Under the pieces are notes generated by a model. That model was given only the letters and a program-made list of their open reading frames with translations, was not told where the DNA came from and did not search any database. Shown here one piece after another: positions 38,529-51,527 of a stretch of DNA of 64,000 nt. The stretch lies in the NCBI RefSeq assembly GCF_022201045.2, contig NC_068558.1, positions 1,426,001 to 1,490,000 of the forward strand, given 5' to 3'. The stretch comes from Citrus sinensis (taxonomy: Eukaryota > Streptophyta > Magnoliopsida > Sapindales > Rutaceae). The position numbers and the translations under genes were made by a program. The number at the start of each line of letters is the position of its first letter. Within the stretch, counting starts at the first letter, position 1.

Positions 38529-40952
38529 ATGGGCTCTATGCTCGGCGACTGGCCCTCTTTTGACCCTCACAACTTCAGCCAACTTCGTCCCTCCGATCCC
38601 TCTAATCCGTCTGTACGTACTTCACTATACCCATTTTTTTTGTCCTTAATGATTAATTTTCTTATCAATCAGAAATAAGCAAAATACTACAGAGCTGATC
38701 CTGATAAGATTTTCTGGAGCTTGTGCAGTGAAATAAATTATTATCTTTTTCTAGAGTCGGTTCTGGGTATTTCTCATGTGAATTATTAGAGTCTATTAAA
38801 GATTTAAAAAAGAAAAAAAAAGAGCACATCATTTGGGTAGCTTATGCTTCCTGTTGTGCATTAAAGAAAAAAGTGCCATTTTAAAAGTCTGGTAGTGTAG
38901 ATATTGTTGTGGTGTTTGTTTTTCATTTTGATGCATCCTAGCTTGGGATGTCTGGTTCGATCAAATCTAGTGTAATCACAGAAATGTTGGTTGATGATGA
39001 CTTTAACTGCAGCATTTCTAGTAGGTTAATTGTGGTGTCTACTTTGTGACTATGGTGTTAAATGCTATTGATGTATGCTTAGTTTTTCTATGAAGTTGTG
39101 GAGGTGTAACATATCAGATTGATCTTTCACTTAGAAGCTTTGGCGGCCGCTAACCAGAAGTTGTCAGAGTCTCCTACCTAAGAGGCATTGTGTATATTTC
39201 AACATGCTTACCCAAGCAAACTTAGTGCATGTTTGGGATTGTCATGGATTTTCAAACAATCACTTATTTGAGAATCTACTTGCCAATTGTGCATGTTACT
39301 AGTCGTTTAAGTTGTTGGAAACAAATTGCTGCATTGATACCTACGTTAGAATCTTTTTAATTATGCTTTGCCTATATTATTTTAATTTAGTTAGGCAAGA
39401 TTTTTGGTTGTAGCCCTTGTCAAGAGAGCCGATATCTTGATTGAGAATTTGCTCAAGGATGATACTGACAGAAATGGTAGCTGGATAGCTTATTGTGATA
39501 ATTAATCATCAGAGATGTTGAATCATGGCAAGATTGAAGAGAGAGATTTGTAAATGATGACATTAACTTCTTTAACCTACTTTTGGCTCTTGGAAGTGAC
39601 ATAATTGGTATTGAAATAATGGACACACTAATGAAGTATGACTCTGAGGTCGTGAACATGTAGAGAACTTATATGTAGGAGCAAAATCAGGAAGAGGGAT
39701 AGAGTGAGTTAATGATCGAGTATTTTATTGGCGCACCCTCTTGTTCTGTCCTCTATTTTATGTTCTTCTGCCTCTTGATTGCTTCTTGTTTTATCTTCAG
39801 TTTGATCCGAGTTTCAATGAAGAAATGGCCACGGTAACTAAATAACTTAAGACACTCTTGTTTGGAAAGTTGTTATTGCGTTGCATTAGATTATATGATA
39901 CATTTGATTCAACATGAATTTTGATATCTTTACTCGCTAACATATATATTAATATATTTAATTGGCTTAAAGATTACTGTTGTTAAATCAATGACCCATC
40001 AAATAAGGTGAACCAAGTTCTCTCATGTATAATTTCCTTTTTTTGTGTCTGTCTAGAAACTTACACCTGCCACCTATCGTCCTACTCACAGCCGTACTCT
40101 TCCACCACCTGACCAAGGTATTGACACAATCTTTGTATCTCCTTATTGCATCAAAAGCTTCTTGCCAGAAGGGTTATTCCTGGCTTTTTGAATCATCTGC
40201 TGTATCATATACATAGTAATCTTTAAATTGATTTTGTGACAATTCCTCTCTTCACGTGGTGTATATTTTCATGATACGATCTTTCAATCTGTTAAACTTG
40301 TTTTGCTAGGTTTGGTTTCATGGATGATGTTGAAATTTTTATGTTTGTGTATATCAATGCCAGCACTTCCATACATGCTGAATCCATTAACTATCTTTTT
40401 AGAAAATATTGATGGTGTACAACTATATATGGATAAGCCAGTTTGGTTTTTAGAAAAGACTGAAAAATTAGGGTAGAGACTCTCTATTATAACAGAGAGA
40501 TCATGATTGCTTGGGTAGTAAAAGAATTCTTTATTTAAATCTTGACCAAGATGCGATTATTAATGGGATTGTAGTTGTGCGTTTGTCTGTTGTCAATGTG
40601 TACATTGTATGTAATTCTGGTAGAACTTACTTTTGTTATAGCTTCCCATGCTGTTTTTGTTTCGCCACATAATTACTATGGAGACAAATAGACAATGAAC
40701 ACTGTTTTTGGCAGTGATTACTACTGAAGCCAAAAATATTCTCATGAGAAATTTCTATCAGCGAGCTGAGGATAAGGTTAGTATCATTTAAGATGTATCT
40801 TGTGCCAGTACATGTGTAGCAAGAGAGTGAATTTACAAACACTTCTTTAACTTCTTCCTCTCTTTTGGCAGTTGAGACCAAAAAGAGCTGCCTCAGAGCA
40901 TCTAATTCCAGAGCATGGATGTAAGCAACTTAGGGCTTCTACGTCAAACTGA
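38529..40952 (+). CDS. DDA1: DET1- and DDB1-associated protein 1 (DDA1)
   Basis: Four exons: 38529-38612, 40057-40117, 40715-40776, 40872-40952; 95 residues, the usual DDA1 size. The N-terminus, [19 protein letters not shown], is the DDB1-binding end. [20 protein letters not shown] is the conserved core, followed by a basic helix ([15 protein letters not shown]). DDA1 is a subunit of CUL4-DDB1 ubiquitin ligases (CDD complex) in the nucleus; in Arabidopsis it helps recruit ABA receptors of the PYL family for degradation. The exons are so small that only the protein match reveals the gene; intron 1 is 1.4 kb. Confidence 0.95.
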
Positions 40953-43359
40953 GATGGACGCATGCAACTAGGCTTCCACCTTACATAAGTTTTCCTGCTT
41001 TACCCAGGAACCCAACTGTTACTAAATTTCCATGGGTGTGTGTGTGTGTGTGTGTATCTCGTAATGGTGTCATATATATTGTAATCTGTTGAGTTCAGAT
41101 ATGTACATTTTTTGTGTACTAATAATATTTGCTTGGGTGATCCCTTTTACAAGGTTCCGGGATGATCAGTTAATACTTTGCACTCCTTCCTGTGCTGGTA
41201 TCATTTTATGTGAATGACTGATGCAGGCCTTCACATCACATGCACATTTAATTGCATGAGGCTAGTGTGTTTATATATGGGTTTGCTGCATTTGATTTTA
41301 TGTGAACATATGTTGCAAGCATTTTTTTTTATTTTTTCCTTATTTTTTTCCGGGGATGTCTTTCATACCTGATGGTAATGAACTCTTTGTTCGGTTCCCT
41401 GTTTAATATTTAACAGCCCAAAGATTTATTGATGGCAAGGTTAGAGATTGATTAATTTTATTTTAAAAGAAGAGTCATATTTCAATCTACTAACATTACA
41501 ATTTGGCGACGTGTATTTTTCTGTCCCAAATCGAAATAATTTGGAATGAGTTTGAATACAAATGTCTAAATGATATATTTTTTTGTAATATCTGAATAAA
41601 TTTGTTTGTTTTTATAAATAAATAAAATTTAATATAATTATTTAACATTTATGTCCTTAAAAGTCAAAACAAATAACGGCATTGAGTTTTATAATTTTGG
41701 AAATAAGTATTTTTTATAGAGATATTTTGGGACATAATATTTTTTTCTCATGGAGACTTGATCTTTTTCTATTTAAATGAAAGTCGCAAGAGTTTATTTT
41801 TTCTATTCATAGATAAATAACTGAAAATTAGACATAAATTATCCAAAAAACAAGTAAATTAATAAAATTTCAAACTTTAGATTTTTAACAAACAATCAAT
41901 TAGTCCAAGGGTCAATGGAGTATAATTTAGGCATAGCATCATTGGCTGAGGCTCTTGCTTGCATTTGAAAATTTTTAAATCAATTTTGATGTTTGTCAAA
42001 TTTTTAACTTGATTTACCATAAAGCTTCTGTTAAATTTAAAAAATGTAAAAAAAAATAATAGATAATAAATTTTAAAGACACACGTTCTAGTTTTGACCT
42101 TTTCTTTTTTCAAATGTAAATTCTCTTTTTCTGTAGCTCCACCCTGTTACTGCCATTCAAGACTCCACTGTTGCTGGTTTTTTCAATTGAAATTTTTAAG
42201 GTACACAAAATAAAATGAATAAATAAAATAAATTTATTTTTTACAGATTGTATATTGTATAACACAATTTGTATTTAATGCCTAGAAATTTAATTTAAAA
42301 AATTAATTTAATTGAATATAGTAAATGAATTGACGTGCTAATAAGACGGGTGCCAATGGCTAAATGATAGTAAGTTATAGAATAGGATAGCAAAGGCTAC
42401 AGCAATCAAATGACTTTCAGTCCTCTTCGTCCTACCACATTTTCAATATGTGAAAGCACATTAACGACAGTTGTCAATGTACTAAATGACAGATTTATTA
42501 AGGAATTAATTGTGGTACTTGTTATTTATTTAAAAAAATTTAAATTATATTACTGGTGGAAATAAGCCTCTACTGCATTAACCTTCACGCACCGCCACTA
42601 AATTGGGGTCTATTACTCTAGTATACATAACTAAAAATCCATGCCTACTATAAAATCTTTACCACACACAAGTGCTTGGTGTTACCGAACTTTACATGAA
42701 ACCAGTCGATCGAAGTTTTTCCAAGCGTTCCTAATGTGTTTTTTTGAACATGAAACTGACGTTACCTACTTTTTTTTTAACTGATTAAATATTAAGTTAT
42801 TGTATTATATAAATATTTATAATTATTATAATAATAAATTATTATACTGATATTTATAATCACAAATATACATGAGACTCGTATTATTATATTTTTATTT
42901 TATAAAATATATGTACAATCAAATACTAACAACATATCTCTTAGAGAGAAAAAAATATTTCTATTCTACTTATATTTTATAAATTAAATAATTTTTACAT
43001 AATTATATTTATTTAAAAAAATTAAATTTATAAAAACTCAAATTATTATCCCCGTAATCATATTTAACTTTAACGGCAATAGCTCTCCATTAGCTGCAAG
43101 CCCAAGTGGCTTCACGTTACGTACTCGTAAAAGAAGATTTAAGTCGTTACCAACTTTATACGACCACTCGACCAGTCAATATTGTAACACCGGAGAAATA
43201 TTAAAATAAAGAGAAAAAAATCGACTGGTCCTAACCGCACAGCGCAGACAAATTAAAATCACACACATATTTCATTTCAGATGGCTTGGGCTTTGGCTGA
43301 TATATATCGAGCAGACAGCAGAGCACGAACAGCGTCCCTCCCTCTCTTCGTAAAATTTG
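40953..43359. other. Intergenic spacer upstream of ISPF
   Basis: 3' flank of DDA1 with a short (GT)n run (about 41036-41055), then very AT-rich sequence. A TATATAT at 43301-43307 about 55 bases before the ISPF start is a possible TATA box. No gene seen. Confidence 0.55.
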
Positions 43360-46210
43360 ATGGTGCTGACGATGGCCGCTCAATCATACACCACCACTCC
43401 TCTCCACAGGAAAATTACGAATAAGCCACTATGTCCTCCTCTGTTGAGTTTGAAGCCTCGTAGCTTAACCGCCAAACATCTCCGCACAACACAGTCAACG
43501 TCGCTGCCTCGTATTTCAGTTTCAGCCGCAGCCACTTCTTCCATCGAAGTTAAAGAGTCATCGGCTTCGATCCAACCGTCCAAATCAAAATCACTGCCTT
43601 TTCGTGTGGGCCACGGGTTTGATCTTCATAGATTGGAGCCTGGCTACCCTCTGATCATCGGTGGAATCAATGTTCCCCACGAGAGAGGCTGCGAGGCTCA
43701 CTCTGACGGTATACCATTCCCTTCTCTCTCTCTCTCTCTCTCTCTCTTTAATTTACAAAATTATCAAAATTTTATAAATCTGCATCTGCTTGTAGAAATA
43801 TTCCATAAATTTTTTATTCTATTGATTGTCATAATTATCGTGCGAGCGCGCTTCACTCTAGCATCATTCAATGAACAATTTATGATCGATTTGCATTCCA
43901 GCCGATTTAAAGTAATTACTTAACTTATCATCTGTTGTGAAGTGTATGAAGGCTTTAAGTTAGCGTTACTCTTCAATTAATTATTATTATTATTATTTTG
44001 TGGATAAGAGAAAACAATAATAATATGAATAAATATTTCGGTTAAAAAAGTATACCTTATTTTGGATAAAATTAAACTGTATGAATTGCAGATTTGCGAC
44101 AATTGTCCGTTATAGGGTCTCAAATTGGACATTCCAGAGAAAAGGGACTCTTCTTTAAAATTCTAATTAATTGATTTTTGTTGTTATATAGGTGATGTTT
44201 TGCTTCACTGTGTTGTGGATGCAATTTTGGGAGCATTGGGTCTTCCTGATATTGGTCAGATATTTCCTGATTCTGATCCTAAGTGGAAGGGTGCACCATC
44301 CTCTGTTTTTATCAAAGAAGCTGTAAGATTTTTTTTTAATTTATATTTCTAATTTACATTAAAATAGTAATGGGATATAGCAATTCTATGATATGGCTTC
44401 AAAATTTGTGGGGCTTTCACAGCAGAGGTTAAAAGAGAAAAGAAAAAAAGGATTAGAGCTTCCAATCTTGTTAGGGTTGAAGGGACAAAGAATGGAATAG
44501 ACTTTCTATAAGAATTGGGAACAAATGTTTTAGCATGACAATCATGGCAGATTGTTTTATTTGAAGGGCTCTTAGTTGGTGTCATTGTGCATTTACCAAT
44601 GGCTACATTAATTATGTTTGGAATTGAGGTGTTTGGTGTTGAAGCCATGACTGATGGGGAATGGACCCATTAGATGTGAAATATAAGTGGGAGAGTGAGA
44701 GGTGAAGATTATTAGTTCCTGAATGAAAGCTGGTGTTTGCCAAAAGCTTTAGCTGTTGTGCATTCAAAGTTGAAGCCCAGAAATCCCAAATATTAGCATT
44801 TTTGAATTTCAAATTAAGGATTCAATATGGTATAGCTACTCTCAAGTGTCTATGGGAGTGCATAACATTTCAGGCTTAGCCCATGACAACCTTTTTGCAT
44901 ATAGACGTGTCTATATTGCACAACTGCATAAGCTTAGAGACGCTAACATCTATTTTCTGAAAGCTTATTGACTAGGAAGTTAACAATAGTCTATGTTGAT
45001 GTAAACATTTTGAAGTTTTACCATTGATTATCATCCATGTTCAAAAAGGTTTCTTTTGTGGTTTTATTTATGCATACAGCGTATATTTGTGTTTATGGAG
45101 AGGAATCCCTGGTAAAACTGAAATATAACATGCATGTTTGTGAGTTGCACAGGACAGAACTAAGAAAAGGTTTATTTGAATGTTCTAATAACTGCCTCCA
45201 CTAATTGCTTGTATACTGTGAAATGTTTCAGAGAAAGTTAAAACTAGCTGGGCTATAAATGTCTTGACACAATTATAGAGGGCTATGAGATTAAAGGAAA
45301 GGAAACATGAGACAAATGGGCAAAAGGGAAATTTTTTTTGCAAGAGTGAGGAACAAAAATATTGCTGTGGATCTCCAAGTAGCATAACTACATGGTTGTA
45401 GTGCATCGTTTATTCTGAACAAATGGTGGTTTCATTCTAACAGGCTTGTGGGCCCTTAAAACCTAGTGCTGGGCTGCCTGCTTGGCCCAATGCCGGGCCG
45501 GGCCCATCACGAGTCTGGCCCACTCAACCCATTTGACACCTCTGTTAAAGATGAGAGAATGTCCCCTAATTCCACTTAATATGATCTCTAAATATAGCTA
45601 AGCCTAGAATATTCGTATTAAGTGGGATAATTTGCCTTCAGCTGTATTATATCAAAAGATGGTAAAGCCAATCACAAAGGTACCTACTTGATAGAAATTT
45701 GATACCTTGGCTCCAAATTATTTGGTATTACTAAAAGTTTCCAATTTTATGCATGCCTAATTCACAACCTGATGGACATAATTCATCTTGCGACTTATTT
45801 TTTCAGTTCATTGTGTACATCTGACACTCAGTCTCAGGCATCCTTTGTTTAAAGTTCTACTCAAGTCAAGTTAGCTGTAGTAAGATTGTTCTTATTTTGA
45901 AATAATTGGAACTCAGTCTAAGCAGTTAGTTGATTCATTGAATGAAGCTCACAAGGTGCTATATGATCCATTTCAGGTGAGACTCATGGATGAGGCCGGC
46001 TATGAGATTGGCAACTTGGATGCCACGCTGATTCTTCAAAGACCAAAATTGAGCCCATACAAGGAGACTATCCGAACCAACTTGTCTGAACTGCTAGGAG
46101 CAGACCCCACCGTTGTAAATCTGAAAGCGAAAACTCATGAAAAAGTTGATAGCCTTGGTGAAAATCGAAGTATTGCAGCTCACACTGTGATCCTTCTCAT
46201 GAAGAAGTAA
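43360..46210 (+). CDS. ISPF: 2-C-methyl-D-erythritol 2,4-cyclodiphosphate synthase, plastid
   Basis: Three exons: 43360-43708, 44192-44322, 45977-46210; 237 residues from the first ATG, or 233 from the ATG at 43372 (MAAQS). The first 75 or so residues are rich in Ser, Thr and basic residues with few acids, a chloroplast transit peptide. The catalytic domain follows: [14 protein letters not shown] with the Asp-x-His metal ligands, [20 protein letters not shown] with the third histidine, and [32 protein letters not shown] completes the fold. The enzyme cyclises CDP-ME-2-phosphate to MEcPP in the plastid MEP pathway that feeds carotenoids, chlorophyll and monoterpenes. Exon 3 lies 1.65 kb downstream of exon 2; that intron carries a repeat end. 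Copies end in HTVILLMKK as in other plants. Confidence 0.96.
43724..43747. repeat. (CT)n microsatellite in ISPF intron 1
   Basis: A CT run just after the donor of intron 1. Confidence 0.85.
45452..45543 (-). mobile_element. Possible hAT-type transposon end in ISPF intron 2
   Basis: On the minus strand the sequence starts CAGAGGTGTCAAATGGG, which resembles the terminal motif of many plant hAT elements, followed by GC-rich sequence with GGGCCCGGCCCGG, unlike the AT-rich intron. The other end was not located, so this is a fragment or a misassignment. Confidence 0.3.
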
Positions 46211-46569
46211 AATAAACGATTTGGGAATTGTCTTAAATGTAGCAGTTGTATCCTATTATCATTGTTGTATTTGTATTCTGCTTACAAAGACTTTTTACTT
46301 GGTATAGATTTCCAATGATAGGTTTTGTTTCATACTTGAACAATGCTTCAGTAATGGCAAGGTCTTTTAGCTGCCTCAGGTTTCGTTTGGTATTATGGTG
46401 AGTAGTAATGTGTCGTGAAAATTAATATTTGAACTAAGATTAGAAAAAACATGGATAATGATTTCACTTTTTTAAAAATTTCAAAATCTTTGGCGTAATT
46501 TTGTCCTGTTTTCACTTTTTATTCAAAAATCATTTTCCTTTCATAAAATTAGTAAGTAATGTAAGCAGG

Positions 46570-47545
46570 ATATGTACTATTTGGTTTAGTTTCAAAATCG
46601 AACCAAATTTAAACCAATGATTTTGTGAATCAAATTCGAACCAAACATTAGAATCAAAATTAAAGTGAACCAAATTAAAGTAGTTTGGTTCAGTTCGATC
46701 ATATGATTTGATTTGATTTGGTTCAATTAATTTTACCTTGTATATTTTATGAAAAATGACCTAATAGTACTATATTATTACTACAACAATAATCTTGAGT
46801 TCATGAATTCATAAACAGTAAAAAAGTCCAATAATAATTAAGAAATCCACTATATATTACAAAAGAAATTTCACTTTGAAGTTCCATTGCCCCTTAGCAG
46901 TTTCTCAATCATCATTTCTTGATCCTTTAGCTTTCATATCCATAAAAACCGTATTATCTCTCAAAGTGAGCCATTAGCCGGGCACTAGCAATTTAACAAA
47001 ATAAGATAAAAGTGTATAATATCACATTGATAATCATGTGTATTAACTAACAAATAAAAGTATCAGCTTCATTACCTAAATATTCTTCATGTTGAACCAC
47101 ATGAACGATAGCTATACAAATTAAAATTGTGATTTATTTAAAATAAACTTAAATTTAAAATTTAAGAAACATACCTTTTGAAAGTTGTTCCATAAACTCA
47201 TTTTCTTGAACTAATTGATTAAGATTTATTGTCATATCTAAGAAAAGAGAAGACCACAACTAATTTTGTGTTAATATCAATGCTTCAACTATGTTAGGAG
47301 TTAGAGATCTTCTATATTGATCTAGTTTATGCTAGGGTTTTTAAATTTCAAAAATATTTCATTTTCATAAATTATATTTTTAATTTTTTTTGTGAACTGT
47401 TTGGTTCGGTGATTCCATTTGGTTTTAAATCAAACCAAACAAGAGCCAATTGATTCAAAAAAAAAATTTGAACCAATCGGTTTTGCTGCCCATACTGAAA
47501 TGAACCGAACTGCCGTAATACAATTAAGTTCGGCCCACCCCTAAT
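46570..47545. mobile_element. Candidate non-autonomous DNA transposon, ends uncertain
   Basis: Both flanks are packed with AACC / GGTT motifs in opposite orientation (AATCGAACCAAATTT at 46596-46610; GTTTGGTTCGGTG at 47399-47411; ATGAACCGAACTGCC at 47501-47515). The right edge, read on the minus strand, starts TAGGGGTGGGCCGAAC, as in hAT-like termini. No matching target duplication was found. Confidence 0.35.
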
Positions 47546-50099
47546 TGTAAGTCTTTTATCATGAGCGATCTATATTATACTTAGGAGGTGCTCCTGGATT
47601 TTTGAAATTTCTTTTATAAGTTTTTTTTTTCACAACGTTACTTTGGTTTTAATTATCATATACCACCTCAATTATTAACCCACCCATTAAAAAAAAGTTT
47701 AAAATCAACAAATTTTGTAAATCCGCACTATAAATACCAAAAAGAACCTTGTCCATCTATTATTTATAAAGTTTCATTTCTTTTTAATTCTTTGCAGATT
47801 TGTTTTGTAATAAATTACCGTTAAACAAAACTCAAACATCTCAAAGATACAATTGAAACTCATCCTCTTTAACTTATTCTTCGCTTCACACTACAGATTT
47901 CTGTCCGTTTCGGACAGAACGGCAGCTCTTTTTACTTGCAATTCTATTTTAATTTTTTTCGTTAGAGTTTTAAAATTGAAACTATCAACAAAAAAATGGT
48001 TAGCTTTAATATATTTCATCACATTTTCTTATTATTATTGATAGCAATATGATTTTTTGATTCTTGATTTCTAGTTATAGTGAAATTTACAGTATCCATC
48101 AACAACAATTATAAATTGTGCTAGTTAATTTTATTGGAGTGGATTAGATGTTTGAGGTTTAAACTCTGCTCACATAGAAAAAGCAAAAATTAACATACCA
48201 TAAAACAATCTATTGAAAAAATAAAGTACACATAATACGATGAATGAAAACATTATTAAATATTTATGTTGAAGTTTCTTAAACATTATTATTGTTTTGA
48301 ATGACCCTCTTTCGGCTCAAATTCCTACCTTCACCGCTATTTTCTATTAAATAATTACGAAATCAAACTATAGTTATAGTGATAAGTGTTTATTAAATGC
48401 ATTATAACTGAGACTTTTAAGCCACGACTTCTTAAGAGGAGTACCAAACAGACCCCAATAATTATCATTTTTTTCATGTTTTATGTATGCTTTAAAATAT
48501 ATGTTCCTCATCTCACGTTTTCAATCATTTTAGTTTGGATTTTGTTGCTGCAGAAATTTTTTAATTCCCAGTTTTACATCACAATAAAAATGTTCAACAG
48601 CTTTTTTAGATCTTGGAATGATTCTCTGCACCTCTCGAACCCTTTTCGGCTCTGTAGCATATGTTCCTTAAATTAATAATTTGAGCAACATATCTTTGAA
48701 TGATTTTCTGCGTCACATATAGACCATTAAATCGCACATGTTTTTCAATTAATCAACGTTCTCAGCTGGCGAAATTCCTATACTAAAATTACCGTATAGA
48801 TCCAAGTATGGTTTCTATTCTAACTAACCTCTGCTTTTTGGTACAAATGGAAGTCGCAAAAACACGTTTGTACACTTGGATCTCTTTAGAGCCTGTCTGC
48901 TTGGCAATAGAGGTTTGTATTTCTTTTGAGTCAAAGCGCAATATGCTCCAATTTTCCTTTTAATATTTTTTACCAAATTTCAATTACTCTTTTGACTTTT
49001 GCGAAGTCCTGGACAAAACCCAGAAGCCAGAACTGGTCAATGTAGAGCTGGGCTTGTTCGTGGAGAAAAATCGGGTTGTATATGCAACTCAATGGTACTT
49101 TTCAAAGGGCTTAGTGAGTTCCTACGACGTTAGAATTGTCGACTTGTGCCCACGCCACGTGTAAAAATTCTAAACTATGACTTTTGACAAAAATAGAAAT
49201 TAATACAAGCGGGTCTAAGTGGGCACCTTGAGGATTTGGAGGCTTCAACATTTTAAGTTGACCAAGAAAATTGAAAAAATCACTTGAAGATTTTTTTTTT
49301 TTCTCTTTTTCACTCGTAAGGCTCCATTTGAGATTGATAATAAAACAGTATAAGTGGTTTATTTCAAAAGTTTTGATAAAAATGATGTTTGGTAAAGTTA
49401 GTTTTTATTATAACCTTATAAATATTTTAATAAAAAAAATAATTATGTCTTATTTTTCTATAAATTCTAATATGTAAATTAAAGGTAGTTTAAACTTACA
49501 TTTATTTTGGTTATTGTATAATAAAATAACAATTCTATAATAAAATTTACTAAAAATATATATTCTACTTTTTAAACTGACAACAAACACAATAATATAA
49601 TTTATTAAACATTAAATAATTTTTTTAATTGATAAATTTATTTCATCCGCATAATACAAATAACTTAATAATTCCAAATTAATTAGTTTCACTCCAATTT
49701 TGGGTTTGATATAAATAAATGACTCTCCAATCTAATTAAATCCAGTTTAAAAAGAAAACAACGAAAGGTGATGGTCTAAACGTGATTTTAAAAAATAAAG
49801 CAATCCGTGGAGTCAAGGTTAATGTTTGCCCCTGGCAGCCCAAACTAAATTGCCTCCTAAAATTCTGGTCACATTAATAATATGTGGCCATTAATGGTTG
49901 AACTTTCTAGATTTGGACTACATAGTGGCATATGACCTCTATTGAATATTTGTGCCACGTGCCAGAAAATGTATACTCCTTTCCTTCCTTTGACATATGG
50001 CTGTAAGCGTGTCAGAGTTTTTGCTTTGAAACGACTTTCGGTCGAGCAATTTTGTCTATTTTCAAAATTTCCATAAACATCATCAAATGCAGTCAATTC

Positions 50100-50102
<3 letters not shown>

Positions 50103-50133
<31 letters not shown>
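50103..50133. repeat. (CT)n microsatellite
   Basis: An uninterrupted CT run of about 31 bases followed by T6. Confidence 0.9.
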
Positions 50134-50139
<6 letters not shown>

Positions 50140-50430
50140 GAAGAATAAATGAGCATTCTGTATTTCAATTCAACACAAATTAAGCATATACGTAGGTGGA
50201 GCAAGCCCTTTCCTTCCCGTTCCTGGCTTCTGGGAAGCGAATACACACATGAAGGTTCAGGATTTCAGAGGAAAAAAGAAAATCTTAAGTAATTAGCCAG
50301 ATGAAAACAAGTGGCGATGATTAAGACAGATGCGGTTTCGGTGCCAAGTAATGAACTGGCAATACCTACTTCGAGATATACATACTCCTACTTGTCCTTC
50401 ATATTAACTATTAATAAGTAGATAGCATTA

Positions 50431-50655
50431 CCAATAAAGTGTTGGCTCCACTGGCAATGGAGTTTCCTTAAGTGGCTTGACTGAGTTTGCTCTCCAGTTC
50501 GAGTCACAGGGAAGTCGCCTTTGTTGGGAGAACCTGTGCCTCTCGGTTTGAGTGGGGACTTTTAATCTGAGTTGTGGTACGGACTTAAAGGTGCCTCTCA
50601 CAGTTGGGGCCCTCCCCAAGATATCTCGTGGTCAAAACCAAAAAAAAAAAAAAAA
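50431..50655 (+). mobile_element. SINE (tRNA-derived), second family
   Basis: The insert lies between perfect 12-bp repeats TAGATAGCATTA (50419-50430 and 50656-50667). It contains an A-box-like TGGCAATGG (50452-50460) and a good B-box, AGTTCGAGTC (50496-50505), and ends in about 17 A. Its body does not resemble the SINEs at 28600 or 37709, so it is a different family. Length about 225 bp. Confidence 0.8.
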
Positions 50656-51237
50656 TAGATAGCATTAGGAAGTTATAAGAATAATATATATCATAATTTG
50701 CTACAAAATCAAATTAATGCGATGGACTAGTTGTCGGGCAACACGTCTTTCTCATTGCTCCAGTATCTTTCATATGGTGCATGTTATTTTGATAATTTTT
50801 TCGAGTAATTAGGCATACTCTTATACGCATACACTTTTTCCACACTATAACAATACGGAATCAAAAGAATGAATTTCACTAAAGTACAAAATCACAATTT
50901 AATTTTCTTTTTCTCTTTCTCCTCTAAAAATGGTAAATAAATAAATAAAGAAATAAAAGGTGTTAGAAATGGTTCTCTATGTGGCAAATTTTGATTAAAC
51001 AGTCGCACCAGCAAATTTTGGTCCCACCATAATAATTCTCCCTCTGGTTACCTTACCTTCACCTGCCACACAGTAAACACCATGAGTAAATATGATTGGA
51101 GATGAATTTCAACAGGCCTGCCAATTCTCACCCGTGTATTCAAAGAAGAGAACCATGTTGGCCTTCCGGGATCCTTCTGCTAGGACTAAAAGGTCAAGTT
51201 TGCTGTCAGAACAAAACAGAGAAGCCTTCTCAGACAA

Positions 51238-51260
51238 TATTATATATATATATATATATA
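51238..51260. repeat. (TA)n microsatellite upstream of ACC synthase
   Basis: A TA run of 23 bases about 270 bases before the start codon. Confidence 0.85.
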
Positions 51261-51527
51261 CACGCACTAACACATTTATGGATCCAACGAAGCTGCATCT
51301 GTATCTCAATCTTGCGTACTCTTGCTGGTGGTAGTTCAGACATCACCATACAGAAACCGTGTGAATAACCTAAGCGATTGCGAATCCAAAAACCAAATTA
51401 GAGCCTCCCCTCACTACAAATATTTGCCATCTCTCCTCACTTCTTTCAGTCAATTTCATTCCACTGATCTCGTTCACACTTGTATCAGTTCAGTGCATTT
51501 ACTAAATTACTTTCAGAAACAGATTAA

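Larger units (their letters stand above)
46211..51527. other. Intergenic spacer between ISPF and ACC synthase
   Basis: A 5.3-kb AT-rich stretch. 46570-47545 is bounded by GAACCAAA / GGTTTGGTTC-like sequences in inverted order and ends at CGGCCCACCCCTAA, so it may be a non-autonomous DNA transposon. A SINE lies at 50431-50655. Microsatellites are at 50103-50133 (CT) and 51238-51260 (TA). The ACC synthase promoter should lie in the last few hundred bases. No gene found. Confidence 0.55.

Noticed and set aside
49869..50246. Minus-strand frame with an Arg-Glu repeat
   Set aside because: The repeat is a translated CT microsatellite; flanks have no family similarity.
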